In this document: piece after piece, positions 41,596 to 51,429 of the stretch
Numbering within the stretch: position 1 is the first letter of the stretch
How the letters are laid out: each line of letters begins with the position of its first letter
Source of the DNA: Bacillus sp. KH172YL63
GTDB taxonomy: Bacteria > Bacillota > Bacilli > Bacillales > Bacillaceae_B
Length of the DNA stretch: 64,000 bases
Assembly: GCF_011398925.1 (NCBI RefSeq)
Contig: NZ_AP022842.1
Span: 1,104,001-1,168,000, forward strand
Reading direction: 5' to 3'
The notes under the pieces: generated by a model
What the model was told of the DNA's origin: nothing
The model's input: only the letters and a program-made list of their open reading frames with translations
Database searches by the model: none
Program-made: the position numbers and the translations under genes

Positions 41596-41790
41596 GTTCA
41601 TCACCCTCCGTAAATTTGTATTCACCCATCAATTGTTCGTGTTATATAACTGATGTGTTAATTTATTTTATTGTATTATAACAGTATGAACTTCGTCAAC
41701 GATTAATTCAAAAATGGGCGAAAAAAATGAAAAAATAGGTCCAATGAAGTATAGTAAGGATACATACCAACTGAATGGAGGAGTGGCATT

Positions 41791-42525
41791 ATGAAGCTGA
41801 CCATCATCGGCCATTGGGGCGGTTATCCGAAGGCCGGAGAAGCCAGCACAGGTTATTTGCTGGAGCATGACGGCTTTAAGCTGTTGATTGACTGCGGGAG
41901 CGGGGTGCTGTCCCATCTGCAGCGTCATATAGAAGCAACCGATCTGGATGCTGTATTATTGTCCCACTATCACCCGGATCACACAGCGGATATCGGTGTA
42001 CTACAACACGCATTATTGATTCAATTTTTCCTTGGGAAGAACAGCGGGACCCTTCCCGTATACGCCCATCGGGGGGATGAATCGGGCTATGGCGCCATTA
42101 CATATAAGAATCTGATGAAAGCACATGAATACAAGGAGGATTCAACTTTAACGATCGGCCCTTTCACGGTCACATTCGTGAAAACGAAACATCCGGTACC
42201 ATGCTACGGGATGAGAATCGAAGCTGACGGGCAATCGCTGTTTTACACAGCCGATTCCGCCTACCGTGAAGCTTTCATTCCGTTCGGTAAAGATGTTGAT
42301 GTACTTCTTTGTGAGTGTAATTTTTACGGAGGGATGGATGCATCGAATGCCGGTCATATGACGAGTCTCGAAGCGGGGACCCTTGCCCGGATAACGAATG
42401 CCGGAAAACTGATCCTGACCCATCTCCCTCATTTCGGGGATCTCAATCAGCTCGTGACAGAAGCGAAAACCAATTATGACGGCGACGTACTGTTGGCGGA
42501 GAAAGATATGGAAGTCATCATTTAG
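41791..42525 (+). CDS. yhfI: Metallo-beta-lactamase-fold hydrolase YhfI
   Basis: A 244-residue MBL-fold protein with the zinc motif SHYHPDHTAD (HxHxDH at 59-64), a later GMRIEADGQSLFYTADSAY with the bridging Asp, and HMTSLEAG near the end. The layout is close to RNase Z, but the tRNA-binding flexible arm is not seen. Lipoate ligase gene lplJ follows after 11 bases, so the two are co-transcribed. Substrate unknown. Confidence 0.88.
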   Translation: MKLTIIGHWGGYPKAGEASTGYLLEHDGFKLLIDCGSGVLSHLQRHIEATDLDAVLLSHYHPDHTADIGVLQHALLIQFFLGKNSGTLPVYAHRGDESGYGAITYKNLMKAHEYKEDSTLTIGPFTVTFVKTKHPVPCYGMRIEADGQSLFYTADSAYREAFIPFGKDVDVLLCECNFYGGMDASNAGHMTSLEAGTLARITNAGKLILTHLPHFGDLNQLVTEAKTNYDGDVLLAEKDMEVII

Positions 42526-42536
42526 GAGGAAAAAAG

Positions 42537-43523
42537 ATGTTATTTATCGATAATAAAGGGATCACAGATCCCCGCATCAACCTGGCTATAGAAGAATATG
42601 CGCTCAAGAACCTGGATATTAATGAGAGTTACCTATTGTTTTACATCAATGAGCCTTCCATCATCATCGGAAAGAATCAAAATACGATCGAAGAGATCAA
42701 CACTGAGTATGTGGATAGTGAAGGTCTTCATGTCGTACGCCGTCTTTCCGGTGGAGGAGCCGTATACCATGATCTGGGGAACTTGAACTTCAGCTTCATC
42801 ACCAAGGATGACGGAGAGAGCTTTCACAATTTCAAGAAATTCACAGAGCCTGTCGTCACCGCCCTTCACAAACTGGGCGTGAAAGCGGAATTGAGCGGGC
42901 GCAATGACATCATCGCCGAAGGAAGAAAGATTTCCGGAAATGCACAATTTTCGACAAAGGGACGCATGTTCAGCCACGGAACATTATTATTCGATTCAGA
43001 GATGGAAAACGTCGTATCTGCACTCAGGGTGAAAAAGGACAAAATCGAATCAAAGGGGATCAAATCGATCCGCAGCCGCGTCGCCAACATTTCTGAATTC
43101 CTGACAAAGGAAATGACGATCGAAGAGTTCCGCGCCACATTGCTAGATTATATATTCGATGGAAATGATGTAGAGGAATATGTGCTTTCGGAAGAAGACT
43201 GGAAGAACATCCATGAGCTGTCTGAAGAGCGCTACGGGAACTGGGATTGGAACTACGGGAAGTCCCCTAAATTCAATCTTCAGCACTCCCACCGATTCCC
43301 GATCGGTTCGATTGATGTCCGTCTTGAAGTGAACAAAGGAAGAATCGACTCCTGTAAGATATTTGGTGACTTCTTCGGTGTCGGGAATGTGGAAGAAGTG
43401 GAAGAAAAGCTGACAGGTATCCGTTACGAGAGAAAAGATATAGCCGAGGCACTCGACGGTGTTGACATCCAGCACTATTTCGGGAATGTATCAAAGGAAG
43501 AATTCGTGGACCTGGTCTACTGA
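42537..43523 (+). CDS. lplJ: Lipoate-protein ligase LplJ
   Basis: A 328-residue ligase of the LplA type. VRRLSGGGAVYHDLGNLNFSF is the lipoate/adenylate-binding motif, and KISGNAQFSTKGRMFSHGTLLFDSE follows with the catalytic lysine region. It attaches scavenged lipoate to the E2 or GcvH proteins of 2-oxoacid dehydrogenases and the glycine cleavage system. TAGGAGGAAAA precedes the ATG. It ends at a terminator. Confidence 0.95.
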   Translation: MLFIDNKGITDPRINLAIEEYALKNLDINESYLLFYINEPSIIIGKNQNTIEEINTEYVDSEGLHVVRRLSGGGAVYHDLGNLNFSFITKDDGESFHNFKKFTEPVVTALHKLGVKAELSGRNDIIAEGRKISGNAQFSTKGRMFSHGTLLFDSEMENVVSALRVKKDKIESKGIKSIRSRVANISEFLTKEMTIEEFRATLLDYIFDGNDVEEYVLSEEDWKNIHELSEERYGNWDWNYGKSPKFNLQHSHRFPIGSIDVRLEVNKGRIDSCKIFGDFFGVGNVEEVEEKLTGIRYERKDIAEALDGVDIQHYFGNVSKEEFVDLVY

Positions 43524-43533
43524 AGTATAGGAA

Positions 43534-43568
43534 TGAAAAGTCGTCCGGATCGCGGGCGGCTTTTTTTA
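43534..43568 (+). terminator. Terminator of yhfI-lplJ
   Basis: AAAGTCGTCC pairs imperfectly with GGGCGGCTTT; seven T residues end it. Confidence 0.75.
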
Positions 43569-43579
43569 ATTTGCAACAC

Positions 43580-43608
43580 TTGTATTAATACTATTCTTTA
43601 TATAGAAT
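43580..43608 (+). promoter_or_regulatory. Candidate sigma-A promoter of lcfB
   Basis: TTGTAT and TAGAAT with a 17-base spacer; each box has two departures from TTGACA/TATAAT. The FadR box lies about 28 bases downstream of the -10 box. Confidence 0.5.
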
Positions 43609-43635
43609 ATATTTTGAATACTTTTAATAGTTAGA

Positions 43636-43653
43636 TGAATGACCATTCATTCA
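43636..43653. promoter_or_regulatory. FadR box before lcfB
   Basis: TGAATGACCATTCATTCA has perfect 7-bp arms (TGAATGA / TCATTCA) separated by 4 bases, which is the operator pattern of the Bacillus FadR (YsiA) repressor. It lies 27 bases before the lcfB start, so FadR would block transcription until long-chain acyl-CoA is present. Confidence 0.88.
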
Positions 43654-43680
43654 GTTTTCCGGAAAAGGGGAGGGATTCAA

Positions 43681-45237
43681 ATGAATATTTCTACCGTGTT
43701 AGACCAAATCGCCCAAGAGAAAGCAGATAAAACGGCGTATCACTTTCTTCACACCTCCAGTACATATGGGGAGTTAAATGGGGCCGTATCGAAATTTGCA
43801 AGCGGCCTTAAGCGGTTGGGTTTAAGCAAAGGGGATCACATCGCACTGGTATTGGGGAATTCGCCGCATTTCGTCATTGGGTTGTATGGTGCATTGCGCC
43901 TCGGATTAAAGGTCATTCCGATCAATCCGATCTACACCCCCGATGAAATAGGCTACATCTTGAAAAATGGGGATGTCAAAGCAATCGTCACACTCGATTT
44001 ACTTGTTCCATTGATCGAGAAGATGCAGCATGCTTTATCCGATGTCGACCATTTCATCCTGTGTGAATCAGGAGATGAAAGGGCAAAGGGGATCGACCTT
44101 GAAAAGCTTTCCCTTGCATACCCTAAAATGAAATCGTTTACAAGTATTCTGAGTCAAGGAGATCCCACGTTCAAAGGGGAAGACGTGGATGAAGACGAAG
44201 TCGCCATCATCCTTTACACCTCGGGAACGACCGGGAAACCGAAAGGCGCAATGCTGACACATAAGAACATTTATTCAAATGCCACCGATGTGGGCAGCTA
44301 TCTGAAGATGAATGAAGATGATACGGTCATCACGGCACTGCCGATGTTTCATGTGTTTTGTTTGACGGTGGTACTGAATGCGCCGTTAATGACCGGGGCG
44401 ACGTTACTGATTGTACCCCGCTTCAGTCCGAAGGCCATCTTTGATCTGTCGAAGGCTCATCGTCCGACTGTATTCGCCGGTGTGCCGACGATGTACAATT
44501 TCTTATTTCAGTATCCGGAAGGGAATCCAGAAGATTTATCGTCACTCCGCCTCTGTATTTCCGGCGGGGCTTCGTTGCCTGTTGCGCTCTTGAAAAACTT
44601 CGAAAAGAAATTCAACGTGATGATCTCGGAAGGGTATGGCCTATCGGAAGCGTCACCTGTCACCTGCTTCAACCCGCTGGACCGACCAAGAAAGCCAGGC
44701 TCCATCGGAACGTCGATCATGAATCTTGAGAACAAGGTTGTCGATGAAATGGGCGATGAGGTGCCGGTCGGACAGGTTGGGGAACTGATCGTCAAAGGAC
44801 CGAATGTCATGAAGGGGTACTACAAGATGGAAGAAGAAACGGCCGCCACGATCCGTGATGGATGGCTGTACACCGGAGATCTTGCCCGGATGGATGAAGA
44901 AGGCTATTTCTACATCGTGGACAGAAAGAAAGAGCTGATCATCGTCGGCGGATACAACGTGTATCCACGTGAAGTGGAAGAAGTGTTATACAATCACCCT
45001 GGCATCGTCGAAGCAGCCGTCATCGGCGTCCCTCACCCTGAGCTTGGTGAAGCGGTCAGCAGCTATGTTGTCAAAAGCGATCCATCTTTAACGGAAGAAG
45101 ATGTGCTTGCTTATTGCAAGGAGCATCTTGCCAAATATAAATGGCCGGCGTCGATCGAATTCATAGATGAGCTTCCGAAAAATACGACAGGGAAAATCCT
45201 GAGGAGAGCCCTGAAAGAACAAGTGCTTCAGGCATAG
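43681..45237 (+). CDS. lcfB: Long-chain fatty acid-CoA ligase LcfB
   Basis: A 518-residue adenylate-forming enzyme. The AMP motif [17 protein letters not shown], the [11 protein letters not shown] stretch, the TGD of [15 protein letters not shown] and the catalytic C-terminal lysine in [11 protein letters not shown] are all present. It activates long-chain fatty acids for beta-oxidation. The ATG at 43681 follows AAAGGGGAGGG. Behind a FadR operator and followed by an enoyl-CoA hydratase gene, it belongs to fatty acid use. Confidence 0.95.
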   Translation: MNISTVLDQIAQEKADKTAYHFLHTSSTYGELNGAVSKFASGLKRLGLSKGDHIALVLGNSPHFVIGLYGALRLGLKVIPINPIYTPDEIGYILKNGDVKAIVTLDLLVPLIEKMQHALSDVDHFILCESGDERAKGIDLEKLSLAYPKMKSFTSILSQGDPTFKGEDVDEDEVAIILYTSGTTGKPKGAMLTHKNIYSNATDVGSYLKMNEDDTVITALPMFHVFCLTVVLNAPLMTGATLLIVPRFSPKAIFDLSKAHRPTVFAGVPTMYNFLFQYPEGNPEDLSSLRLCISGGASLPVALLKNFEKKFNVMISEGYGLSEASPVTCFNPLDRPRKPGSIGTSIMNLENKVVDEMGDEVPVGQVGELIVKGPNVMKGYYKMEEETAATIRDGWLYTGDLARMDEEGYFYIVDRKKELIIVGGYNVYPREVEEVLYNHPGIVEAAVIGVPHPELGEAVSSYVVKSDPSLTEEDVLAYCKEHLAKYKWPASIEFIDELPKNTTGKILRRALKEQVLQA

Positions 45238-45243
45238 AAAACA

Positions 45244-45278
45244 GAAGGTGTCCAGTGATTCACTGGACATCTTTTCTC
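45244..45278 (+). terminator. Terminator of lcfB
   Basis: AGGTGTCCAGTG pairs with CACTGGACATCTT around ATT, with a T-rich tail. Confidence 0.85.
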
Positions 45279-45389
45279 TGTATTGTTTAGGCAGGATATA
45301 TACCAAAATCAGAAAAATGAAAGGGTTTTCTTCGGATGGTGTCGAATTCTAGTCAGGGAAGAAACACTTAAACAAAGGGGAGAATACAC

Positions 45390-46166
45390 ATGGAATCCAT
45401 ACTTCTAGAACAAAAAGGCAACGTCGCAACCGTCACGATCAATCGTCCGGATGCGATGAATGCCTTTAATTATGATACGCTGAATGAGCTTCAGCAAGTT
45501 GTCGAGGCGCTGCGGATCAATCCGGATGTCAGGGTCGTCATCTTTACGGGCAGCGGAGAGAAAGCCTTCTCTGTCGGAGCCGATTTGAAGGAAAGAAAAA
45601 CCCTGACCGAGCAGCAGGTCATCCGGAATGTCTACAAAATCGGTGAAGTGTTCCAATCGGTCTCCACCCTTCCGCAGCCGACAATCGCTGCCATGAACGG
45701 CTATGCTTTCGGCGGAGGAATGGAGCTCGCACTTGCCTGTGACTTCCGGATCGCCGTTGAAGGGACCACAATGGGACTCACTGAAACGAGTCTCGCCATC
45801 ATACCTGGAGCAGGAGGTACGCAGCGTCTGCCACGATTGATCGGAGAATCAAAAGCGCTTGAACTGATTCTGACGGCAAAACGATTGAGCTCGGAAGAAG
45901 CATTGAATATCGGACTCGTCACAAAAGTAGTAGAAAAAGAGAACTTCATGGGTGAAGTCCATGCCTTTGTAGAACCGATGCTGTCGAACGGTCCGGTTGC
46001 CCTGCAGCAGGCTAAATTCGCCGTAAAAAACGGGATGAACGCTGATTTGCAGACTGGATTGCAGATTGAAAGAAAAGCATATGAAATCACCATCCCCACT
46101 GAAGACCGTGTGGAGGCGTTACTGGCATTCAGCCAAAAGCGAAAGCCTGAATTCAAGGGGAAATAA
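45390..46166 (+). CDS. Enoyl-CoA hydratase
   Basis: A 258-residue crotonase-fold enzyme with both catalytic glutamates: Glu112 in GGGMELALACDF and Glu132 in GLTETSLAIIPGAGGTQRL. It should hydrate trans-2-enoyl-CoA to 3-hydroxyacyl-CoA in beta-oxidation or a related amino-acid route. AAAGGGGAG precedes the ATG. It lies after lcfB, but with its own terminator and no second FadR box seen. Confidence 0.92.
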   Translation: MESILLEQKGNVATVTINRPDAMNAFNYDTLNELQQVVEALRINPDVRVVIFTGSGEKAFSVGADLKERKTLTEQQVIRNVYKIGEVFQSVSTLPQPTIAAMNGYAFGGGMELALACDFRIAVEGTTMGLTETSLAIIPGAGGTQRLPRLIGESKALELILTAKRLSSEEALNIGLVTKVVEKENFMGEVHAFVEPMLSNGPVALQQAKFAVKNGMNADLQTGLQIERKAYEITIPTEDRVEALLAFSQKRKPEFKGK

Positions 46167-46171
46167 TACGG

Positions 46172-46204
46172 CAAAAAGGACTCTCATGGAGGGTCCTTTT
46201 TATA
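46172..46204 (+). terminator. Terminator of the enoyl-CoA hydratase gene
   Basis: AAAAAGGACTCTC pairs with GAGGGTCCTTTTT; a T run follows. Confidence 0.8.
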
Positions 46205-46375
46205 TTGGGATGATACGAACAGATTGAAATAAATCGTTGAGTAAAGGTTCTTTATTTGGAATAATGAAAGGAAGGAAAAAAATGTATGATGAAGGCAGGA
46301 TGAAGGGATCCTGAAGCAAACTCAGTGAACGGAAAGTAGAAAGTATGTCTGATCATGAAAGGTGAGCTTTTCAAC

Positions 46376-47305
46376 ATGAAGAAGAAATCGCTTGTATTAA
46401 CGGGAAAGCAGCAGCTCGAATGGCGGGTGAAAACCATCCCTCCCATGAAAGAAGATGAAATCCTCATCAAAACGATGGCAGGTGCCATCAGCATCGGGGC
46501 TGAACTCCCTCAATATGATGAATGTGATCTCACTGAGCCTGCACCTTCCTACCCGAAAGAGACCGGTTATGAAAGTTACGGGGAAGTGATCGGTGTCGGT
46601 GACGGAGTGGAGAAGATCAAGGCCGGTGACCGGGTCGTGGCATTCTATGGACATAGTGATTACGGGATTGTGAAAGCGGCTAAAGTCATCCCTGTTCCAG
46701 AAGAGATGCCTTCTGCAGACGCGCTGCTCATCATTTTGTCATGTGATGCCGGCAAAGGAGCGTTAAAGCTGAATCCATCCAAGGATGAGACCGTCCTCAT
46801 TTCTGGTGGAGGCACAATGGGGCTCTTGACCCTTCACTTCTTGAAGGAGCATCTCGGCGTGACAAAGATTGATGTAATCGAACCAGATAGGAATAGGGGA
46901 AGGCTGGCAAAATCATTCGGTGCTCATACCGTGTTTTTGAATGGGGACGAGATCCCCGGTGATCATTACGATTATGGTGTGGAATGTTCAGGGAGAAACG
47001 ATGCTTTCCACACCCTTCAAAAGGCGATGAAACATGAAGGGGCGATCTGTATCCTTTCTGACGGCAATAAGGAAACGTTCACCCTTCACCCTGATTTCTA
47101 CCGCAAAGAGCTCAAAGCAGTGGGGTCGAGTGACGGATGGGATTATCATCGCCATGCAGCATGGTATGCTGATGCGGTAAAAAGAAGTGATGGGGGCTTG
47201 CGCAGCATTTTTGAGAAAGTGATTTCTTCTCATGAACTTATCTCATGCTTTGAAGAATTGAGCAGTGGCAAGAGAAATCCTGTGAAGGTCCTTGTGGAGT
47301 ATTGA
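46376..47305 (+). CDS. MDR-family oxidoreductase without zinc ligands
   Basis: A 309-residue medium-chain dehydrogenase. A GroES-like N-terminal part is followed by a nucleotide-binding part with VLISGGGTMGLLTLHFL. The usual catalytic zinc residues are missing: the GHE motif reads GYESYG, no CGTDxH is seen, and the structural four-cysteine loop is absent. A zinc-free reductase of the quinone/enoyl reductase type or a BchC-like branch is possible. The ATG at 46376 follows AAAGGTGAG. Substrate unknown. Confidence 0.78.
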   Translation: MKKKSLVLTGKQQLEWRVKTIPPMKEDEILIKTMAGAISIGAELPQYDECDLTEPAPSYPKETGYESYGEVIGVGDGVEKIKAGDRVVAFYGHSDYGIVKAAKVIPVPEEMPSADALLIILSCDAGKGALKLNPSKDETVLISGGGTMGLLTLHFLKEHLGVTKIDVIEPDRNRGRLAKSFGAHTVFLNGDEIPGDHYDYGVECSGRNDAFHTLQKAMKHEGAICILSDGNKETFTLHPDFYRKELKAVGSSDGWDYHRHAAWYADAVKRSDGGLRSIFEKVISSHELISCFEELSSGKRNPVKVLVEY

Positions 47306-47344
47306 TAGGTCGTCAAGATATGTCAATGAAAAGAGGTGTGAGCA

Positions 47345-47731
47345 ATGGAAGATGAAAATAAGACAGATGATCAGATGTTAAAGAAGCATATTCAATTTCT
47401 TGAAGAAGCCCTTCTTGATCCTGGGGTCCGTACCGATCGTGAGTCATTGGAGCGGCTGCTGGCTGAAAGTTTTATCGAATTCGGGAGTTCCGGTACCGTA
47501 TGGAAAAGAAAAGACTGCCTGGGGGAAAGCGGGCTCAGCGTCAGAAACTTTCATCTCTATGATTTCAACCTCGAATCCTTGGCTGACAACGTCGTCCTCG
47601 CAACCTATCGATTGCATGATAGGACAAGAGGGCAGCACACTTTACGCAGTTCTATATGGAAAGCAGCCGATGGAGGGTGGCAGATGTGTTTTCATCAGGG
47701 GACTGTTACCGATCAAAATGAATTCCTTTGA
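47345..47731 (+). CDS. NTF2-like (DUF4440-type) small protein
   Basis: A 128-residue protein whose fold signs fit the NTF2-like/DUF4440 group: LERLLAESFIEFGSSGTVWKRK, then a strand with DNVVLATYRL and ending WKAADGGWQMCFHQGTV. Members are small binding or enzyme domains of mixed function. AAAGAGGTG precedes the ATG, and the gene follows the MDR gene after 39 bases, so both may be co-transcribed. Confidence 0.72.
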   Translation: MEDENKTDDQMLKKHIQFLEEALLDPGVRTDRESLERLLAESFIEFGSSGTVWKRKDCLGESGLSVRNFHLYDFNLESLADNVVLATYRLHDRTRGQHTLRSSIWKAADGGWQMCFHQGTVTDQNEFL

Positions 47732-47806
47732 AGCGTAGATATGATACACTGAGGCTTGACTCCCATAGTCAAGTCTCTTTCACTTTAATAGATTGTGGTG
47801 ACATAC

Positions 47807-48709
47807 ATGGATGTAATTTTGATTGTGCTGCCGGCATTGCTTGTGTTTGCCGTTGGATATGTCGGTCAGAAGAAGCTTGGTTTCGAGATCAATTCTATTT
47901 CGAAGATGGCCATTTATTTAATGTATCCGTTCCTGGCTTTCAAGACCTTTTATGAAAATGAACTCAATATGGATTACGCTTATATTTTTCTCTTTTGCAT
48001 CGGTCTGTGTCTGATCTTGATCCTTGCGATTAAAATCGTCGCCAAGATCAGGAATTATCCCAAACCGAAAGTCTCTGCCATGATTCTTTCAGGTGTGTTC
48101 ATGAATTCGGGGAACTATGGGGTTCCGATCATCCTGTTCGGTTTCGGGGAGCTTGGTTTCCGGTATGCGGTCATCATGATGGTCATTCAGTCATTCCTCA
48201 TGAATACGATCGGGTTATACTATGCGATCAGCGGAAGTGGACAGGCGAGGGGTTCGAAGGATATTTGGGTGAAGATCGCCACTATGCCGATCCTCCATGG
48301 TGCTGCGCTGGGTCTTGCTTTCCAGCTGCTGAATGTCCATGTGCCATTATTTCTGCATCAAACAATTGATTTGATCTCACAGGCGACAATTCCGACAATC
48401 ATGGTGGTGCTCGGGATGCAGCTGGCTACTTTAGGCGGGAAGAAGGTGGAACGAAGTGCACTTTCCTTCATAGTCATCATGCGGATGGTGGCATCGCCGG
48501 TTCTTGCACTTCTACTTGTTTCACTGCTGCCGATTTCATCCACATTGGGGTCGATCCTCATTATTTTGGCAAGCATGCCGACTGCAGCAAACACGACGAT
48601 GTTTTCCCTCCAGTTCAACACAGAGCCGGATTTAGTATCAGCAAGCACACTCGTCACTACACTCATGAGCATAGTGACGATTCCAATCATGCTTGCACTT
48701 GTGTCTTAA
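47807..48709 (+). CDS. AEC-family transporter (auxin efflux carrier type)
   Basis: A 300-residue membrane protein with about ten segments in two halves. The half-break motif NSGNYGVPIILFGFGELG and the later ATIPTIMVVLGMQLA are typical of AEC carriers, which in bacteria move malate or other organic acids. The ATG at 47807 is preferred; GTG codons at 47795 and 47798 form part of the weak ribosome site. It ends at a terminator. Confidence 0.85.
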   Translation: MDVILIVLPALLVFAVGYVGQKKLGFEINSISKMAIYLMYPFLAFKTFYENELNMDYAYIFLFCIGLCLILILAIKIVAKIRNYPKPKVSAMILSGVFMNSGNYGVPIILFGFGELGFRYAVIMMVIQSFLMNTIGLYYAISGSGQARGSKDIWVKIATMPILHGAALGLAFQLLNVHVPLFLHQTIDLISQATIPTIMVVLGMQLATLGGKKVERSALSFIVIMRMVASPVLALLLVSLLPISSTLGSILIILASMPTAANTTMFSLQFNTEPDLVSASTLVTTLMSIVTIPIMLALVS

Positions 48710-48710
48710 T

Positions 48711-48746
48711 GAGCTGTCGAGAGTGTCCTCTCGACAGCTTTTTTTG
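48711..48746 (+). terminator. Terminator of the AEC gene
   Basis: AGCTGTCGAGAG pairs with CTCTCGACAGCT around a short loop; seven T residues follow. Confidence 0.9.
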
Positions 48747-48839
48747 TTCATGAAAAAATTATTTTGACAGACGTCTTCCAATCTATTAAGATGGTTAAAT
48801 GAATTCCAACCAAATCAATCAACTTTAGGAGGATTATAT

Positions 48840-50090
48840 ATGTCTGGCTATGTTCAACCTATCAATGAACAAAAAGGACCCCAGAAGCAAAGTACGGAAT
48901 TGAATGCACCACAGATGCCATTGGTGGCTGGTGGAATCATCGTCACTGCGGTTCTGGGCCTATATCTTTTATTCACACAAGAAATCTCCCAGACCGTCTT
49001 GCTACTTCTTGGGTTGCTGTTAGGATATACATTATTCCACGCCCGATTCGGCTTCACTTCAGCGTTCCGGAGAGTGATGTCAGTAGGGAACGGACAGGCG
49101 TTGCGCGCCCATATGCTCATGCTTGCCGTTGCAGTAACGCTGTTTGCACCGATCCTTGCGACAGGCTTCACATTCTTTGGCGGTGAAGCGGCAGGATATG
49201 TGGCGCCGGTCGGTGTCAGCTTGTTTGTAGGAGCCTTCCTGTTCGGAATCGGCATGCAGCTTGGAGGCGGATGTGCGTCAGGTACCCTGTATGCGATCGG
49301 CGGGGGACGTTCTGTGATGTTCATTACTCTGTTGTTCTTCATCGTAGGAGCGACTGTCGGTGCTTATCACCTTCCGTTTTGGACACAGGAACTGCCATCA
49401 TTTGCACCTGTTTCATTGGCAACGTCCACTGGCTTGGGGTACTTTGGTGCCTGGGTCGTTTCCCTATTATTCTTTGCACTGGTAGCGTGGACCACGCTGC
49501 GAATTGAAAAGAAGAAGAATCCTCCCCGTATGGCGGCACTTCCATCAACGAAAGGATGGAAGAGGGTGTTACGCGGATCATGGCCGATGTTTACCGCAGG
49601 GATCGTCCTTGCTGTCTTGAATGCCCTCACCCTCATGACAAGGGGAAACCCTTGGGGGATCACGTCTGCCTTCGCCCTTTGGGGATCTAAAGTCGCAGAT
49701 GTATTCGGTGTAGATGTTGCGGGCTGGGGCTACTGGTCTGGCGCCAATGCCGAGGCACTTCAGGCTTCAATCATGGCCGACTCGACCACTGTCCTGAACT
49801 TCGGTGTCATCCTGGGTGCATTTCTTGCATCGGCTGCAGGCGGATTATTCCGATTCAATAAAATCACCGGTAAAAATGCGATGGCATCAGTCATCGGTGG
49901 CCTGTTGATGGGGTATGGTGCACGCCTTGCATTCGGATGTAATATCGGGGCGTACTTCGGTGGAATCGCATCCTTCAGCCTTCATGGCTACATCTGGGGA
50001 ATCCTTGCCCTTGCAGGTACATTCCTGGCTCTGTATCTCCGACCGCTCTTTGGGTTGTCGGTACCAAAGCCGAAGGATACATTTTGCTGA
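48840..50090 (+). CDS. YeeE/YedE-family transporter (thiosulfate/sulfur type)
   Basis: A 416-residue membrane protein with about ten segments. Two conserved cysteine motifs, QLGGGCASGTLYAIG and LAFGCNIGAYFGGI, mark the YeeE/YedE (TsuA) family, whose founding members import thiosulfate or related sulfur compounds. It is longer than the half-size forms, so both halves are in one chain. GGAGGATTAT precedes the ATG. No TusA/sirA-like gene is adjacent, so the exact sulfur substrate is open. Confidence 0.85.
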   Translation: MSGYVQPINEQKGPQKQSTELNAPQMPLVAGGIIVTAVLGLYLLFTQEISQTVLLLLGLLLGYTLFHARFGFTSAFRRVMSVGNGQALRAHMLMLAVAVTLFAPILATGFTFFGGEAAGYVAPVGVSLFVGAFLFGIGMQLGGGCASGTLYAIGGGRSVMFITLLFFIVGATVGAYHLPFWTQELPSFAPVSLATSTGLGYFGAWVVSLLFFALVAWTTLRIEKKKNPPRMAALPSTKGWKRVLRGSWPMFTAGIVLAVLNALTLMTRGNPWGITSAFALWGSKVADVFGVDVAGWGYWSGANAEALQASIMADSTTVLNFGVILGAFLASAAGGLFRFNKITGKNAMASVIGGLLMGYGARLAFGCNIGAYFGGIASFSLHGYIWGILALAGTFLALYLRPLFGLSVPKPKDTFC

Positions 50091-50103
50091 TTCCATTGTT
50101 TGA

Positions 50104-50140
50104 TAAACTGCTTGTGACCATGGTCACAGGCAGTTTTTTT
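50104..50140. terminator. Terminator between the YeeE gene and cotH-like gene
   Basis: AAACTGCTTGTGACC pairs with GGTCACAGGCAGTTT around ATG, with a T run on the plus strand that reaches the stop codon of the convergent gene. Confidence 0.85.
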
Positions 50141-51212
50141 ATTTGAGGAACATCAATTCCCTTTTTAAAAAGGCATTCCGGTCCTTGATGAACTGAAAGA
50201 TGAAGGCAGGCTCTTCATCATATGCATCGATATTGTCCTGGAAGTGGGGATCCATCAACACATAGGGACGTAATGCAGTATGGAGCGTCATCACTTTCTC
50301 TTCCAGATAATTAACCGTAAAGATCGTCTCAAGGAGTTCCTCCAGAATCTTTTTATACATATTCCGGAAACTCGATGATTTCATCAACTGTGCCGTAAGG
50401 TGGTTTTTGCTTTTACCTGTCAGGGGAAGGTAATCCCATTCCATCACACCGCCGTTCACTTTTCGTCCGAATGTCGCATCATAGTCCCAAGGAATGATGT
50501 TGAACTGCTTTTTCTCCCCGTCCCTGTATAAGGCATAGTTATGGGTGAAGCCGTCATTATTCATCGTGCATACGGCACCGGCGAGCCATCGTAAGTAGTT
50601 CTCGACATTCAATACTTTTGGTATTTCCTTTTGGAATGATAACCGGGAGGGGGTGTTGATGGTTCTGATGAAAGAGATGAGATGGTGGTCATCCTTCATT
50701 TTTCCCACCTTACGCACGTAACCGGAAGTGAGTCCCCGCTTTTTCTTTTGGGAGAAATCCGCTTTATTATTTACCGCGTAATAAATCGGTCCGAAAGGGA
50801 GGTTCCTTTTCGTTAAATATTGTTCATTGACGGACTCGAGCTGAAGATAGAGGCCAAGGGGTGCGCCGTCCATGGTCAGGAAAACATGCTTGCTTTCCGG
50901 CGAATGGATCCCTATGTCACGCATGAAATCAAGAGAAAGCTTGTTCCTGAAATGGGCCGGATCATAGGCTTCTGCATTCAGGTGGATCTCTTCAGGGTAG
51001 TCAGCACCCCTATTCTGCACAAACTCAACCTGGTAGGATTTCTTTTCTAACTTTCTTGTATATGATCCCCGATACCGAATGGCGATGTCGTGAACATCTT
51101 CTTCCATGCGGATTTTTGCGGGGACGGGCTTTTTACTCGAAACATCCCGTTGCAGTTTTTTTAAATCACTCTCTTCAAAATGGAGGTCATATGAGGGTAA
51201 GGATACAACCAT
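50139..51212 (-). CDS. CotH-like spore coat protein kinase
   Basis: A 357-residue protein of the CotH kinase family. It has RYRGSYTRKLEKKSYQVEF, LHLN-type HLNAEAYDPAHFRNKLSLDF, GLYLQLESVNEQYL and the metal/ATP motif FNIIPWDYDATFGRK. CotH kinases phosphorylate coat proteins such as CotB and CotG and help set germination properties. GAAAGGAG precedes the ATG. No cotB/cotG gene is adjacent. A sporulation promoter is possible upstream. Confidence 0.85.
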   Translation of the reverse strand: MVVSLPSYDLHFEESDLKKLQRDVSSKKPVPAKIRMEEDVHDIAIRYRGSYTRKLEKKSYQVEFVQNRGADYPEEIHLNAEAYDPAHFRNKLSLDFMRDIGIHSPESKHVFLTMDGAPLGLYLQLESVNEQYLTKRNLPFGPIYYAVNNKADFSQKKKRGLTSGYVRKVGKMKDDHHLISFIRTINTPSRLSFQKEIPKVLNVENYLRWLAGAVCTMNNDGFTHNYALYRDGEKKQFNIIPWDYDATFGRKVNGGVMEWDYLPLTGKSKNHLTAQLMKSSSFRNMYKKILEELLETIFTVNYLEEKVMTLHTALRPYVLMDPHFQDNIDAYDEEPAFIFQFIKDRNAFLKRELMFLK

Positions 51213-51270
51213 CTATTACCTTCTCCTTTCATTTGCTTCCTTCCACGCACGACTAGGCGGGAGAATGTTT

Positions 51271-51302
51271 CACTGTATGATGTAATAGTGTATTATTCTC
51301 CT
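51271..51302 (-). promoter_or_regulatory. Possible sigma-E promoter of the cotH-like gene
   Basis: CATACAGT matches the sigma-E -10 form CATACANT, and GAATAAT lies upstream at a slightly short distance (12 bases). The site is about 60 bases before the start codon. Confidence 0.35.
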
Positions 51303-51353
51303 GCTCTCCTTGACATTGAAAGTTGCAAAGAAAATGAGTACTGAAGCAGAACG

Positions 51354-51412
51354 AAAAAAAACCGGACGGCCACCCCATTCCTTGAAGAATGTCGGATGAA
51401 CGCCCGGATTTC
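51354..51412 (-). terminator. Terminator of the XRE-cupin gene
   Basis: CCGGGCG and CGTCCGG arms enclose a loop of about 35 bases that holds a small inner hairpin (CATTCTTCAAGGAATG); eight T residues follow on the minus strand. Confidence 0.7.
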
Positions 51413-51429
51413 ACCGGTCAGTTTCTAGT

